A DNA stretch of 64,000 nucleotides from an uncultured Aquimarina sp. (GTDB lineage Bacteria; Bacteroidota; Bacteroidia; Flavobacteriales; Flavobacteriaceae), in the NCBI GenBank assembly GCA_947498785.1, contig CANMLS010000005.1:62001-126000 (forward strand). The letters run 5' to 3'. Numbering within the stretch: the first letter of the stretch is position 1; each line of letters starts with the position of its first letter. This document shows positions 27,758 to 35,144 of the stretch, in pieces. The notes under the pieces are model-generated. The model saw only the letters and a list, made by a program, of their open reading frames with translations, was not told the DNA's origin and ran no database searches. Position numbers and translations under genes: made by a program.

Positions 27758-29155
27758 TTATATTTCTTCAGCAAGTTTTAATGCTTTGGTTAATGCTCCC
27801 AATTTATTGTATACTTCCTGTAATTCGCTTTCTTCGTTTGATTCGTTAACCAATCCAGCTCCTGCTTGCCAGTGTAACTGGTGGTTTTTACTTAAAAAAG
27901 TACGAATCATAATGGCATGATTAAAGTTTCCTGAAAAATCCATAAAACCGATGGCGCCACCATAGAAATCACGATTTGTGGTTTCGTATTTTTCTATAAG
28001 TTGCATGGCCATATGTTTTGGTGCTCCGCTTAAAGTTCCCGCAGGAAAGGTATCGGCTACTACTTGCATGGTAGTTGTAGCCTGATGTTTTTTGCCAGTT
28101 ACTTTGCTTACCAAATGTATCACATGAGAATAAAATTGAACTTCTCTGTAGGTTTCAACAGTAACATTACTTCCGTTTCGGCTTAAATCATTACGTGCCA
28201 AATCGACTAACATCACATGTTCTGCATTTTCTTTTTCATCCTCAGACAGTTTTTTTGCTAATTCTGCATCTTGTTCATCATTTCCTGTTCGTTTAAAGGT
28301 CCCAGCAATAGGATGAATTTCAGCAATCTCATCTTTTACTACTAATTGTGCCTCTGGAGAACTTCCGAATATTTTAAAATCTCCATAATCAAAATAAAAT
28401 AGATATGGAGAAGGATTAACACTTCGTAATGCTCGATATACGTTAAATTCATCTCCTTTAAATTTCTGAGAAAAACGCTTTGACAAGACTAATTGAAAAA
28501 CATCTCCTCTTAGACAATGTTTTTTTGCTAATGCAACATGTTCTTTGTATTGATTATCATCAAGGTTAGAAGTTGTATCTCCTATTGCGGTAAAATTATA
28601 TGAAGCAAAGTTTTTAACTTTTAGCAGAGATTCAATTTCTAAGATATTACTTTCTGATTCATAACAATGTGCAAAAATATAGGCTTCATTAGTAAAATTG
28701 CTTATGGCTATAATGTTTTGATAGACTGTATACTGTAGATCCGGAATGTCAAGTGCTCCTTCTTTTTTAGAAATAAATATATCTTCAAAATAACGAACAG
28801 CATCATATGATATATATCCAAAGAGACCATTGTTAATGAATTTGAAGTTACTTTTTGTAGTTTCAAATTGCTTACTAAATTGTTCCACAATTTCTGGAAT
28901 GTTAGTGTCTTTGGTAATAGGGGTTTCTTTGATGCTTTTATCAGGGAATGACTGATAAATAATTTCGTTTTCTATTTTAATATTTGCAATGGGATTACAA
29001 CAGATGTAAGAAAAACTATTTTCACTACCTCTGTAATCATTATTTTCCAATAATAAACTATTAGGGAATCGATCTCGAATTTTTAGATAAACACTAACGG
29101 GAGTAAAGGTGTCTGCCAGAATTTGTTTGAAATGTGTGGTTAATTTATAACTCAT
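27758..29155 (-). CDS. trpE: Anthranilate synthase component I
   Basis: 465 aa chorismate-utilising enzyme. Conserved C-terminal blocks PIAGTFKRTGND, DLARNDLSRNG, GTLSGAPK and the Mg-binding EELQEVYNKLG end are present. In the N-terminal allosteric region, the usual LLES tryptophan-binding motif reads LLEN here, which might alter feedback inhibition; this is an observation, not a proof. First structural gene of the operon, 46 nt downstream of the attenuator T tract. Confidence 0.96.
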   Translation of the reverse strand: MSYKLTTHFKQILADTFTPVSVYLKIRDRFPNSLLLENNDYRGSENSFSYICCNPIANIKIENEIIYQSFPDKSIKETPITKDTNIPEIVEQFSKQFETTKSNFKFINNGLFGYISYDAVRYFEDIFISKKEGALDIPDLQYTVYQNIIAISNFTNEAYIFAHCYESESNILEIESLLKVKNFASYNFTAIGDTTSNLDDNQYKEHVALAKKHCLRGDVFQLVLSKRFSQKFKGDEFNVYRALRSVNPSPYLFYFDYGDFKIFGSSPEAQLVVKDEIAEIHPIAGTFKRTGNDEQDAELAKKLSEDEKENAEHVMLVDLARNDLSRNGSNVTVETYREVQFYSHVIHLVSKVTGKKHQATTTMQVVADTFPAGTLSGAPKHMAMQLIEKYETTNRDFYGGAIGFMDFSGNFNHAIMIRTFLSKNHQLHWQAGAGLVNESNEESELQEVYNKLGALTKALKLAEEI

Positions 29156-29201
29156 TTTATACTTTACTTATTTGTAATTTAAAGTCTATAACTTAAGTAA
29201 C

Positions 29202-29234
29202 AAAAAAAAGGCTTGTCGTGATTTGACAAGCCTT
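29202..29234 (-). terminator. trp operon attenuator (Rho-independent terminator)
   Basis: On the transcribed strand, GGCTTGTC (29232-29225) and GACAAGCC (29217-29210) form a perfect 8-bp stem (10 bp with flanking A-U pairs), 7-nt loop, followed by eight U (29209-29202). It lies between the leader peptide and trpE. The alternative pairing is also visible: TGTCGTGA (29278-29271), inside the leader-peptide coding tail, pairs perfectly with TCACGACA (29222-29215), which would dismantle the terminator. This is the classical attenuation layout. Confidence 0.93.
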
Positions 29235-29264
29235 CGATATGTTTGTTTAACATAATAACAGGAG

Positions 29265-29327
29265 TTATCTCACGACATTTTCGTTTTGAGATGACCACCA
29301 CCAATTATTTGTTAATATTACTTTCAT
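29265..29327 (-). CDS. trpL: trp leader peptide with three consecutive Trp codons
   Basis: 20-codon frame MKVILTNNWWWSSQNENVVR with TAA stop, too small for standard gene finders. Three adjacent TGG codons (29303-29295) are decisive. A ribosome stalled there would leave the codons for N-V-V-R free to form the antiterminator with the terminator's loop and 3' arm; a ribosome reaching the stop would cover them and allow termination. Thus operon expression should rise when charged tRNA-Trp is scarce. The ATG is 17 nt from the -7 element. Confidence 0.93.
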   Translation of the reverse strand: MKVILTNNWWWSSQNENVVR

Positions 29328-29343
29328 TTTTTATTTCTTGCTT

Positions 29344-29351
29344 CAAATATA
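29344..29351 (-). promoter_or_regulatory. trpLp: Promoter -7 element of the trp operon
   Basis: TATATTTG on the minus strand, an exact TAnnTTTG, ending 16 nt before the leader-peptide ATG. No good -33 TTG was seen at the expected 17-19 nt distance. It overlaps the gap immediately after the upstream YceI gene, so the trp operon has its own promoter. Confidence 0.65.
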
Positions 29352-29382
29352 TAAATTAATTACAATTTAAGGATATAAAAGC

Positions 29383-29949
29383 TTACATTTTTAAATTAAT
29401 TGCTAATTCGAATTCATCACTTATTGTTTTATCACCCAAATTGTCAAAGAAACTTCCTGATCCGTATTTGATATCATACTTGGTTCTATCTACTTTAAGA
29501 GTAGTAGAGGCAGCACTACCGTTAATGGATAGATCAAAAGCTATAGGGTTGGTTTTTCCTTTGATAGTCAGGTCTCCTGCGACTTTATAACCATTATCTG
29601 TTTTTTTAGCTTTTTTTACTACTAGTTTAGCTGTTTTATGATTTGCAATACCAAAGAAATCATCAGAACTTAAGTGTCCTTCTAGTTTTTCTTTTCCTTG
29701 TCCTGCAGCAAGATCAGTAACAGCCAGTGTCGTCATATCAACAATAAATTCTCCTCCAGTTATATTTTCGCCATCAAATACAAGGAAACCTGTAGATAAA
29801 TTAAGAGTACCGGTATGTGATCCTGTAACTTTTTTACCAGTCCAATTGATTGTGCTTTCTGAAGTCTTGACTTCTTTTTTTTGTGCAAAAGTAGAAGTGG
29901 TAGCTATTGCAGCAAAGGCTAAGATTAATGTTTTAAGTTTAGTTTTCAT
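29383..29949 (-). CDS. YceI family periplasmic lipid-binding-like protein
   Basis: 188 aa with a cleavable signal peptide (ATTSTFAQ). INWTGKKVTGSHTGTLN is the opening of the YceI lipocalin-like fold, which binds polyprenoid or amphiphilic molecules in the periplasm. Residues LEGHLSSDDFFGIANHKTA and DLTIKGKTNPI are family landmarks. It is 32 bp downstream of a MarR regulator on the same strand; MarR-YceI pairing is common in Flavobacteriia and suggests control by that regulator. Confidence 0.93.
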   Translation of the reverse strand: MKTKLKTLILAFAAIATTSTFAQKKEVKTSESTINWTGKKVTGSHTGTLNLSTGFLVFDGENITGGEFIVDMTTLAVTDLAAGQGKEKLEGHLSSDDFFGIANHKTAKLVVKKAKKTDNGYKVAGDLTIKGKTNPIAFDLSINGSAASTTLKVDRTKYDIKYGSGSFFDNLGDKTISDEFELAINLKM

Positions 29950-29981
29950 GATTTTTAAAATAAATTATTTATAGTTAATGA

Positions 29982-30440
29982 TTAATTTGTACCTCTTAGT
30001 TTATTGAGGAGTTCATTTAAATGTTTCAAATCTTCTTCTGATAGGTTTGATGTTAGCAAATCCTCGAATGTTGTCATTATAGGACTTATTTTATCTATGA
30101 ATGTTTTCCCTTCCTGAGTTATTGTTATTTCAACCTTTCTTCTATTAGAAGGACAGGTATCTCTTTTGACATAACCCTTATTAATAAGTTTGTCAACCAA
30201 TCTGGTAGTGTTACTCATTTTACTTACCATTCTTTCTTGTATTGTAGAAAGATTAGCTGGTTTACCTTTTTGACCTTTTAAAATTCGTAATACATTAAAT
30301 TGCTGAATGGAGATATCATATTTCTTTAATTCAAGATTAATTTTTTCCATTATCCAATTTTCGGTGTAAAGCAGGTTGATGATTGCTTTTCTAGAAATTG
30401 GAAGTTCAACTTCGGTTTTTATGATTTTTTCTATTTTCAA
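29982..30440 (-). CDS. MarR family transcriptional regulator
   Basis: 152 aa from TTG at 30440 (sequence KIEKIIKTEVELPISRKAI). Upstream TTG codons at 30452 and 30467 are in frame, but the last lies inside a 16-bp palindrome that looks like the operator, so the downstream start is preferred. Winged-helix HTH: LSTIQERMVSKMSNTTRLVDKLINKGYVKR, with the wing DTCPSNRRKVEI. MarR proteins are homodimers that usually repress their own operon; here that operon includes the YceI gene. Confidence 0.88.
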   Translation of the reverse strand: MKIEKIIKTEVELPISRKAIINLLYTENWIMEKINLELKKYDISIQQFNVLRILKGQKGKPANLSTIQERMVSKMSNTTRLVDKLINKGYVKRDTCPSNRRKVEITITQEGKTFIDKISPIMTTFEDLLTSNLSEEDLKHLNELLNKLRGTN

Positions 30441-30453
30441 TTGTGTGTACAAT

Positions 30454-30472
30454 ATTTGTATATACAAATGTA
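30454..30472 (-). promoter_or_regulatory. Operator palindrome overlapping the MarR promoter
   Basis: ATTTGTATATACAAAT (30454-30469) is a perfect 16-bp inverted repeat. TACATTTG, an exact TAnnTTTG -7 element on the minus strand (30465-30472), overlaps it, so a dimer bound there would block the promoter. Position and symmetry fit autoregulation by the MarR protein. Confidence 0.7.
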
Positions 30473-30679
30473 AATTGATTTTTCTTTCAAAAATTATAAA
30501 ATGATATTAATTCTTTGTTAAAATTAAATTTGATGCAAGGTTAAATGGTATTATTGTCATTAAAAATAGTAGTACTGTTGAGTTAAATATTTGTGAAAAA
30601 TTCTGAAAATATTTAGATAAAATATGCAAACCTTGTTAATTTTCTTTTCCCTAAATAAAGGTTTTGATACATTGGCATC

Positions 30680-31201
30680 ATGTTAAAAAGGATTTTATAT
30701 ATAGGGCTTATCGTGATTTTTATAAACTGTAAAGGAGAACAAAAAATTACGCTTAATGCTACGGATACTTTTAAAAGTAATGGAGTAGAGATACCAGTGT
30801 ATGACTTTGAAAGTTTTAAACCGTTATTGACAATTAATGATGGAAAAACAAGAGTGATTAATTTTTGGGCAACTTGGTGTAAGCCATGTGTAGCAGAGCT
30901 TCCATATTTTGAATTAATCAATAGTAGGTATTCAGATGATGAAGTAGAAGTCATTTTGGTAAGTTTGGATTTACCTAAACAAGTAGAGTCTAAACTGATT
31001 CCATTTGTTAAAAAACAAAAAATAGAAAGCAAGGTAATTTTATTGGATGATCCTGATGCTAATACCTGGATACCAAAAGTAAATAAAAATTGGTCTGGTT
31101 CTATCCCGGCAACAATTATATGTAAAGGAGGAACTGTTAATTTTTATGAAAGGTCTTTTACCTATAATGAGTTGGAAAAAGAACTAAAAAAAATACTTTA
31201 A
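30680..31201 (+). CDS. TlpA-like thiol-disulfide oxidoreductase lipoprotein
   Basis: 173 aa. Lipoprotein signal (VIFINC, Cys17) and a thioredoxin fold with active site WCKPC (Cys67, Cys70) after INFWAT. The cis-Pro segment is SIPATI. Acts in the periplasm, probably as a reductant for cytochrome biogenesis or envelope disulfides. It is followed by a second thioredoxin-like gene and two rhodaneses on the same strand, suggesting a redox/sulfur module. Confidence 0.9.
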   Translation: MLKRILYIGLIVIFINCKGEQKITLNATDTFKSNGVEIPVYDFESFKPLLTINDGKTRVINFWATWCKPCVAELPYFELINSRYSDDEVEVILVSLDLPKQVESKLIPFVKKQKIESKVILLDDPDANTWIPKVNKNWSGSIPATIICKGGTVNFYERSFTYNELEKELKKIL

Positions 31202-31229
31202 ACATCTTTATTAATCACTGTAAATCTAA

Positions 31230-31862
31230 ATGCATATGAAAACGTTAAAAATTCTTGTTGGAGTAGCTTTTATTATTGCTATAAGTGCTTTTGCTATAGA
31301 CAAAGTATCTAATTCTAAAACTGAAGTAGGATATTCGATTGGTGACATAGCTACAGATTTTAAATTAAAAAATATTGATAATACTGATATTTCACTTGCT
31401 GATTATAAAGATGCAAAAGGTTTTATTGTGATTTTTACTTGTAATCACTGCCCATATTCTGTGGCTTATGAAGATAGGATTATTGCACTGGATAAAAAAT
31501 TTAAAACCAAAGGATATCCTGTTATTGCCATAAATCCTAATAATCCACAGGCTTATCCAGATGATAGCTTTGATAATATGATCATTCGAGCAAAGGATAA
31601 GGGATTTACTTTTCCTTATCTATTTGATGATGGGCAAAAAATTTATCCTCAATATGGGGCTACCAAAACTCCTCATGTGTATGTTTTAGAAAAAACAGAT
31701 AAAGGAAATATTGTTCGATATATAGGAGCTATTGATAATAACTATAAAGATACTTCGTCTGTCACAAAAAAATATGTAGAGGATGCAATACATGCCTTGT
31801 TAAAAGGAGAAAAAGTACCTTTAGAAATTACAAAAGCCATTGGATGTAGTATAAAGGCCTAA
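31230..31862 (+). CDS. Exported thioredoxin-fold protein (AhpC/TSA-like, CxxC)
   Basis: 210 aa; ATG at 31230 or, two codons on, 31236 (MKTLKIL), both giving the same signal peptide (VAFIIAISAFA). Peroxiredoxin-like fold with FTCNHCPYSVAYEDR: the active-site pair Cys71-x-x-Cys74 in the CNHCP form is typical of a Bacteroidota/Planctomycete redoxin group. Cis-Pro segment TKTPHVYVLEK. Starts 29 bp after the TlpA-like gene and is likely co-transcribed with it. Confidence 0.88.
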   Translation: MHMKTLKILVGVAFIIAISAFAIDKVSNSKTEVGYSIGDIATDFKLKNIDNTDISLADYKDAKGFIVIFTCNHCPYSVAYEDRIIALDKKFKTKGYPVIAINPNNPQAYPDDSFDNMIIRAKDKGFTFPYLFDDGQKIYPQYGATKTPHVYVLEKTDKGNIVRYIGAIDNNYKDTSSVTKKYVEDAIHALLKGEKVPLEITKAIGCSIKA

Positions 31863-31943
31863 GACTTCTGGTTTCATTTTTGATGTTTTCAAAGTTTTTT
31901 ACAAATGAGCATATAGTTTTTATATAATTTGCCCAGTACTCTT

Positions 31944-31951
31944 TATATTTG
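31944..31951 (+). promoter_or_regulatory. Candidate -7 element for the rhodanese pair
   Basis: TATATTTG, exact TAnnTTTG, 48 nt upstream of the first rhodanese ATG. TTTG lies 12 nt upstream, shorter than the usual spacing, so the -33 element is uncertain. Confidence 0.5.
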
Positions 31952-31999
31952 TAAGAAATACAAGTAGGAATCTAACTTTTTATATAGAATATATTTATA

Positions 32000-32311
32000 A
32001 TGGCAGATATTACGCAAGAAGAATGGCAAGAACGCATTACTAATGATGATAATGCAGTAATTTTGGATGTAAGAACAAATGAAGAAGTAGCGGCAGGGTT
32101 CATACCAAAAATGATAAATATAGACATCCGTTTGGGGCAGCAATTTATTGATGAAGTCGAAAAGTTAGATAAATCTAAAAATTATTATATTTATTGTCGC
32201 TCAGGAATGCGTAGCGGAAAAGCATGTGCTTTGATGAATCAAATAGGTTTCGAGACCACATATAACCTGATAGGAGGTTTTATGGGTTGGGAAGGCGAGA
32301 CCGAAGAATAA
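32000..32311 (+). CDS. Single-domain rhodanese, cytoplasmic
   Basis: 103 aa without a signal peptide. Rhodanese landmarks: AVILDVRTNEEVAAGFIP and the active-site loop YCRSGMRSG with Cys66. Likely sulfurtransferase or persulfide carrier. The second rhodanese gene begins 6 bp downstream, so one mRNA supplies a cytoplasmic and a periplasmic version. Confidence 0.92.
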   Translation: MADITQEEWQERITNDDNAVILDVRTNEEVAAGFIPKMINIDIRLGQQFIDEVEKLDKSKNYYIYCRSGMRSGKACALMNQIGFETTYNLIGGFMGWEGETEE

Positions 32312-32317
32312 TTCGAT

Positions 32318-32716
32318 ATGAAAATTAAACCTTTTTTAATTGTTGCATTTTTTTCTTTATTACTTATTAATTGTAAACAAGTGGAAGATAAATCTTCCAC
32401 AATAGAGTTAATTACAGTAGAAGAAATGGATTCGCTATTAGAAATGGGAAAAGTACAACTTATCGATGTAAGAACTCCTAGAGAATATGCAGATGGGCAT
32501 ATTGAAGGAGCATTGAATATTGATTTTAGAAATGATAATTTTGAAGCTCTAATTGCCAAAGTTGATAAAACAAAACCTGTAGCAGTATATTGTGGACGAG
32601 GAGGAAGAAGTAGTAAATGTTCTGCATATATGAAGAAAGCAGGATTTACCAAAATCTACGACTTGGATGGCGGTATTTCAAAATGGAAGTTTAAAGGGAA
32701 ACGGATAGAGAAATAA
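32318..32716 (+). CDS. Single-domain rhodanese lipoprotein
   Basis: 132 aa. Lipoprotein signal (LLLINC, Cys19), then LIDVRTPREYADGHIEGALNI and active-site loop YCGRGGRS with Cys92. Periplasm- or outer-membrane-anchored sulfurtransferase. Its neighbours (two thioredoxin-fold proteins and a cytoplasmic rhodanese) imply extracytoplasmic sulfur or thiol handling. A strong terminator follows 14 bp after the stop. Confidence 0.92.
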   Translation: MKIKPFLIVAFFSLLLINCKQVEDKSSTIELITVEEMDSLLEMGKVQLIDVRTPREYADGHIEGALNIDFRNDNFEALIAKVDKTKPVAVYCGRGGRSSKCSAYMKKAGFTKIYDLDGGISKWKFKGKRIEK

Positions 32717-32730
32717 ACCGTTTTACAAAA

Positions 32731-32778
32731 TATAAAATACTAAATGCTTCTCTTCAGGGAAGCATTTAGTATTTTATA
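32731..32778. terminator. 20-bp perfect inverted repeat, terminator of the redox cluster
   Basis: 32731-32750 and 32759-32778 pair without mismatch around an 8-nt loop; the core is CTAAATGCTTC/GAAGCATTTAG, flanked by A and T runs so that the 3' arm itself supplies the U-rich tail (TATTTTA). Works in either direction. Confidence 0.88.
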
Positions 32779-32886
32779 TTTAGGTATAGATACTACTTAC
32801 AAATTCAATAATGGTGCTGTATACTTAAAAAAAAAGTATATTATTTATATTTCCCTTATTATTGTTTGGGAATCAAAACTTGAAAA

Positions 32887-33612
32887 ATGATGCCAATTAA
32901 AGTTAAAATATTCTTTATTACTTTTTTTGTGGTAGGTTTTGTTTGTGCACAGAAAGCTATACCCTACTATGTTTTAGCAAAAAACGGGTTGTCTGTCAGG
33001 AAAACTGCTTCTTTAAAATCAGAAAGATTATTTACGATAAAATACGGGGAAAAAGTATATGTAGAACAAGATACAAGTAGTAGTAAGGATCAATTAAAAG
33101 CTGATTATATTACTGGTGTTATGGTAAAAGTTAGATATAATGATAAAGATGGTTATGTTTTTGATGGATATCTTACCGATATAACTCCCCCACATACAGG
33201 AGAAAAGGTGTCTGATTATGTAGAAAGGGCTAGGCCAAGTAGTCCAGGTAAAATCGTTTTATTCGAAACAATCACAAGGGATTATGATGGGTATTATCAA
33301 CATGAAGAAGCAATATTTTTGAAAACAGATAAATGGTCAGAAGCTTTTTTATTGGCAAAACAATTATTTAATATTCCAGAAAAATTGAACTTTCCTAATT
33401 TAGATTTTTCAGGAAATACACTTGCCATTCAAAATCCTGATAAAAAAGAATACAATTGGTCTGATGGATTAGAGATAACCCGTAAAAATACAGATAATGA
33501 TTTTGTGATTACTTATACTATACGAGGTGAAGGTGGAGGAATGTCTGTGACACTAGAAAGAGATAATAATGGAGAGGGTATTAGGATAAGTAGAACAGGT
33601 CTAGCAGATTAA
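32887..33612 (+). CDS. Exported SH3b-domain protein
   Basis: 241 aa with a signal peptide (FVVGFVCAQ). Residues ~28-98 form a bacterial SH3 domain (YYVLAKNGLSVRKTASLKSERLFTI, then KVRYNDKDGYVFDGYL), typically used for binding peptidoglycan or cell-wall peptides. The C-terminal ~130 residues are an unassigned beta-rich region with no catalytic motif visible. It ends 55 bp from the convergent anti-sigma gene. Function unknown; probably envelope-associated. Confidence 0.78.
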   Translation: MMPIKVKIFFITFFVVGFVCAQKAIPYYVLAKNGLSVRKTASLKSERLFTIKYGEKVYVEQDTSSSKDQLKADYITGVMVKVRYNDKDGYVFDGYLTDITPPHTGEKVSDYVERARPSSPGKIVLFETITRDYDGYYQHEEAIFLKTDKWSEAFLLAKQLFNIPEKLNFPNLDFSGNTLAIQNPDKKEYNWSDGLEITRKNTDNDFVITYTIRGEGGGMSVTLERDNNGEGIRISRTGLAD

Positions 33613-33667
33613 GTAATTTAAGAGTTTACTCCTAAACTATTCTTTATACAAGGATATTTTTACTTCA

Positions 33668-34405
33668 TTATTCAAGATCTTTCAATAGATTACCAGCATT
33701 TTCTGTATGAATGTTATTAGATGAACTGAGTTTTTCGAGTAGAGAAATTGTTTGCTCTTCTTTTTCCATTTTTAGATATGTAAGAGATAGAAACCATATT
33801 GCATCAGAATAGTATTTGCTTTCTGCAGAAAAGCTCAAAAACAATGCTTCAGCTTTTTTTAACTGATTTGTATTTAAATAACTATTCCCTAAACATAGTT
33901 TTAATTGCTCATCATTAGGATTTTTTTCTATTGTACTCCCAAGAAAAGGAATAACTTTTTGATATTCTTTTTTCTTATAATTCAATACTACTTTTTTAAA
34001 GTTATCATCAATAGAAGTTTGATCTCCTCTTTTGATATCTCCAATGGGATACGGGGTATAATATTGAGCAAATAAATTTTCGGAAGTAGTATTAGTAAAC
34101 CATAGAATAGAAGAAATACCAATTAAAATTAAAATTGATGCTGCTATTTTCCAAAAAATAAAAGTGTTGGATTTCTCGGAAGCCTTTTCATCGTTAATCT
34201 CTTTATTTATTTCAATTAGTTTTTTTCTAAAGTCAAGAGATTTTTTATTTCTAAGATTGTTAAAGAGTTCGGTTTGTATTTTAACTTCTTCTTCCAATTC
34301 GGGATTAGCTTTTATAATCTGTTCAAAATCTGTTAATGCTTTACCAGATAATGAACCTTCAATATAGGCTTCGATCTGTTCGGATAATTCTTGCGTCATT
34401 TTCAT
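33668..34405 (-). CDS. Membrane anti-sigma factor-like protein with periplasmic TPRs
   Basis: 245 aa. Residues 1-80 are a cytoplasmic helical domain (ELSEQIEAYIEGSLSGKALTDFEQ, ANPELEEEV) with the zinc-less anti-sigma pattern common in Bacteroidota; a single TM helix spans about 83-103; residues 125-245 form TPR-like helices facing the periplasm (YLNTNQLKKAEALFL, ALTYLKMEK-type units). The start may be Met1 or Met3. It follows the sigma gene by 8 bp on the same strand, the expected partner arrangement. Proposed to hold the sigma factor inactive until a periplasmic signal, perhaps from the TPR-CHAT protein, acts on its TPR part. Confidence 0.78.
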   Translation of the reverse strand: MKMTQELSEQIEAYIEGSLSGKALTDFEQIIKANPELEEEVKIQTELFNNLRNKKSLDFRKKLIEINKEINDEKASEKSNTFIFWKIAASILILIGISSILWFTNTTSENLFAQYYTPYPIGDIKRGDQTSIDDNFKKVVLNYKKKEYQKVIPFLGSTIEKNPNDEQLKLCLGNSYLNTNQLKKAEALFLSFSAESKYYSDAIWFLSLTYLKMEKEEQTISLLEKLSSSNNIHTENAGNLLKDLE

Positions 34406-34413
34406 AATAAAAG

Positions 34414-34989
34414 CTATTTAGTATTTATTTTGATTTCTTCAAAAATAGGATCTTCTTTTACCATCGCTACCAACTTGTTTTTACATTCAAATTTTTTCTT
34501 TCGAGTATAAGCTTCAGAATACCCTTTTTGCTTTGCAATATCTTTCATAGATACTCCTTCAAAAAAGAGAGAAAGAAGTTCCTGACAACCTGTTCCTAAT
34601 TTTAAAAAACATTTTTGAAATACATAGCGCCTTTCATTATCATTGATCTGATCAATGATATCCAGATCATTAGTTTTAGATATAGAAAGTATGCTTTCAT
34701 TATGTACAGTTTTTTTATTCCCTTTGAGCTTATTTCGCCATAAATTTCTACATACAGAATATACAAACGTACCTAATGAGGAAGTAAGTTGCAGAGAGTT
34801 ATTCTCGAGTTTTTCATACACAAAAACCATTGCATCTTGAAAAACATCCTCAGCATCAGCTTCACTACCAGAATTTTTTAAGATATAGCTTTTTACCTGA
34901 GGTAAGTGTTTTTCATAAAATTTTTTTATAATCCTTTCATCTCCTGCAACAATTCCTTCAATAATACTGTCTTGATTGCTGTTACTCAT
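34414..34989 (-). CDS. ECF-like RNA polymerase sigma factor
   Basis: 191 aa. Region 2: SGSEADAEDVFQDAMVFVYEKL through FVYSVCRNLWRNKL; region 4: GCQELLSLFFEGVSMKDIAKQKGYSEAYTRKKK, the -35-reading helix-turn-helix. No region 3, so it belongs to the short ECF-type sigma factors. Co-transcribed with the TPR anti-sigma gene and divergent from the TPR-CHAT gene. The motif GTAAC-15 nt-AACATT lies directly upstream and is shared with several downstream genes, implying autoregulation and a defined regulon. Confidence 0.92.
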   Translation of the reverse strand: MSNSNQDSIIEGIVAGDERIIKKFYEKHLPQVKSYILKNSGSEADAEDVFQDAMVFVYEKLENNSLQLTSSLGTFVYSVCRNLWRNKLKGNKKTVHNESILSISKTNDLDIIDQINDNERRYVFQKCFLKLGTGCQELLSLFFEGVSMKDIAKQKGYSEAYTRKKKFECKNKLVAMVKEDPIFEEIKINTK

Positions 34990-34994
34990 CGGTT

Positions 34995-35020
34995 AATGTT
35001 AAATATACATAAGTTGTTAC
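34995..35020 (-). promoter_or_regulatory. Sigma-regulon promoter, autoregulatory copy
   Basis: On the minus strand, GTAAC (35020-35016), 15 nt, AACATT (35000-34995). Same elements and exact spacing as copies before the LRR, RHS and peptide genes. The -10-like box ends 5 nt before the sigma ATG (34989), which would give a leaderless or nearly leaderless mRNA. Confidence 0.72.
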
Positions 35021-35048
35021 CTTTTTTTGCGAAATAATGATCATAAAA

Positions 35049-35076
35049 GTAACATATTTATTTTTGCAGAGTTAAA
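35049..35076 (+). promoter_or_regulatory. Weak sigma-regulon promoter candidate for the CHAT gene
   Basis: GTAAC at 35049-35053 followed by GTTAAA at 35071-35076. The -35-like half is exact, but the second box is shifted by one base and lacks the ACATT core. It lies 70 nt before the CHAT start. Another GTAAC at 35136 overlaps the start codon and cannot act as its promoter. Confidence 0.35.
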
Positions 35077-35144
35077 TAGAAGAGTAAAATAAAGCTCTGA
35101 TTTTGGTGTGAATTTTGTAGTAGGATAAAATTATAGTAACATTT

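Noticed and set aside
30613-31032. 139-codon minus-strand reading frame
   Set aside because: It lies antisense within the clear TlpA-like gene (WCKPC) and has no recognisable domain.
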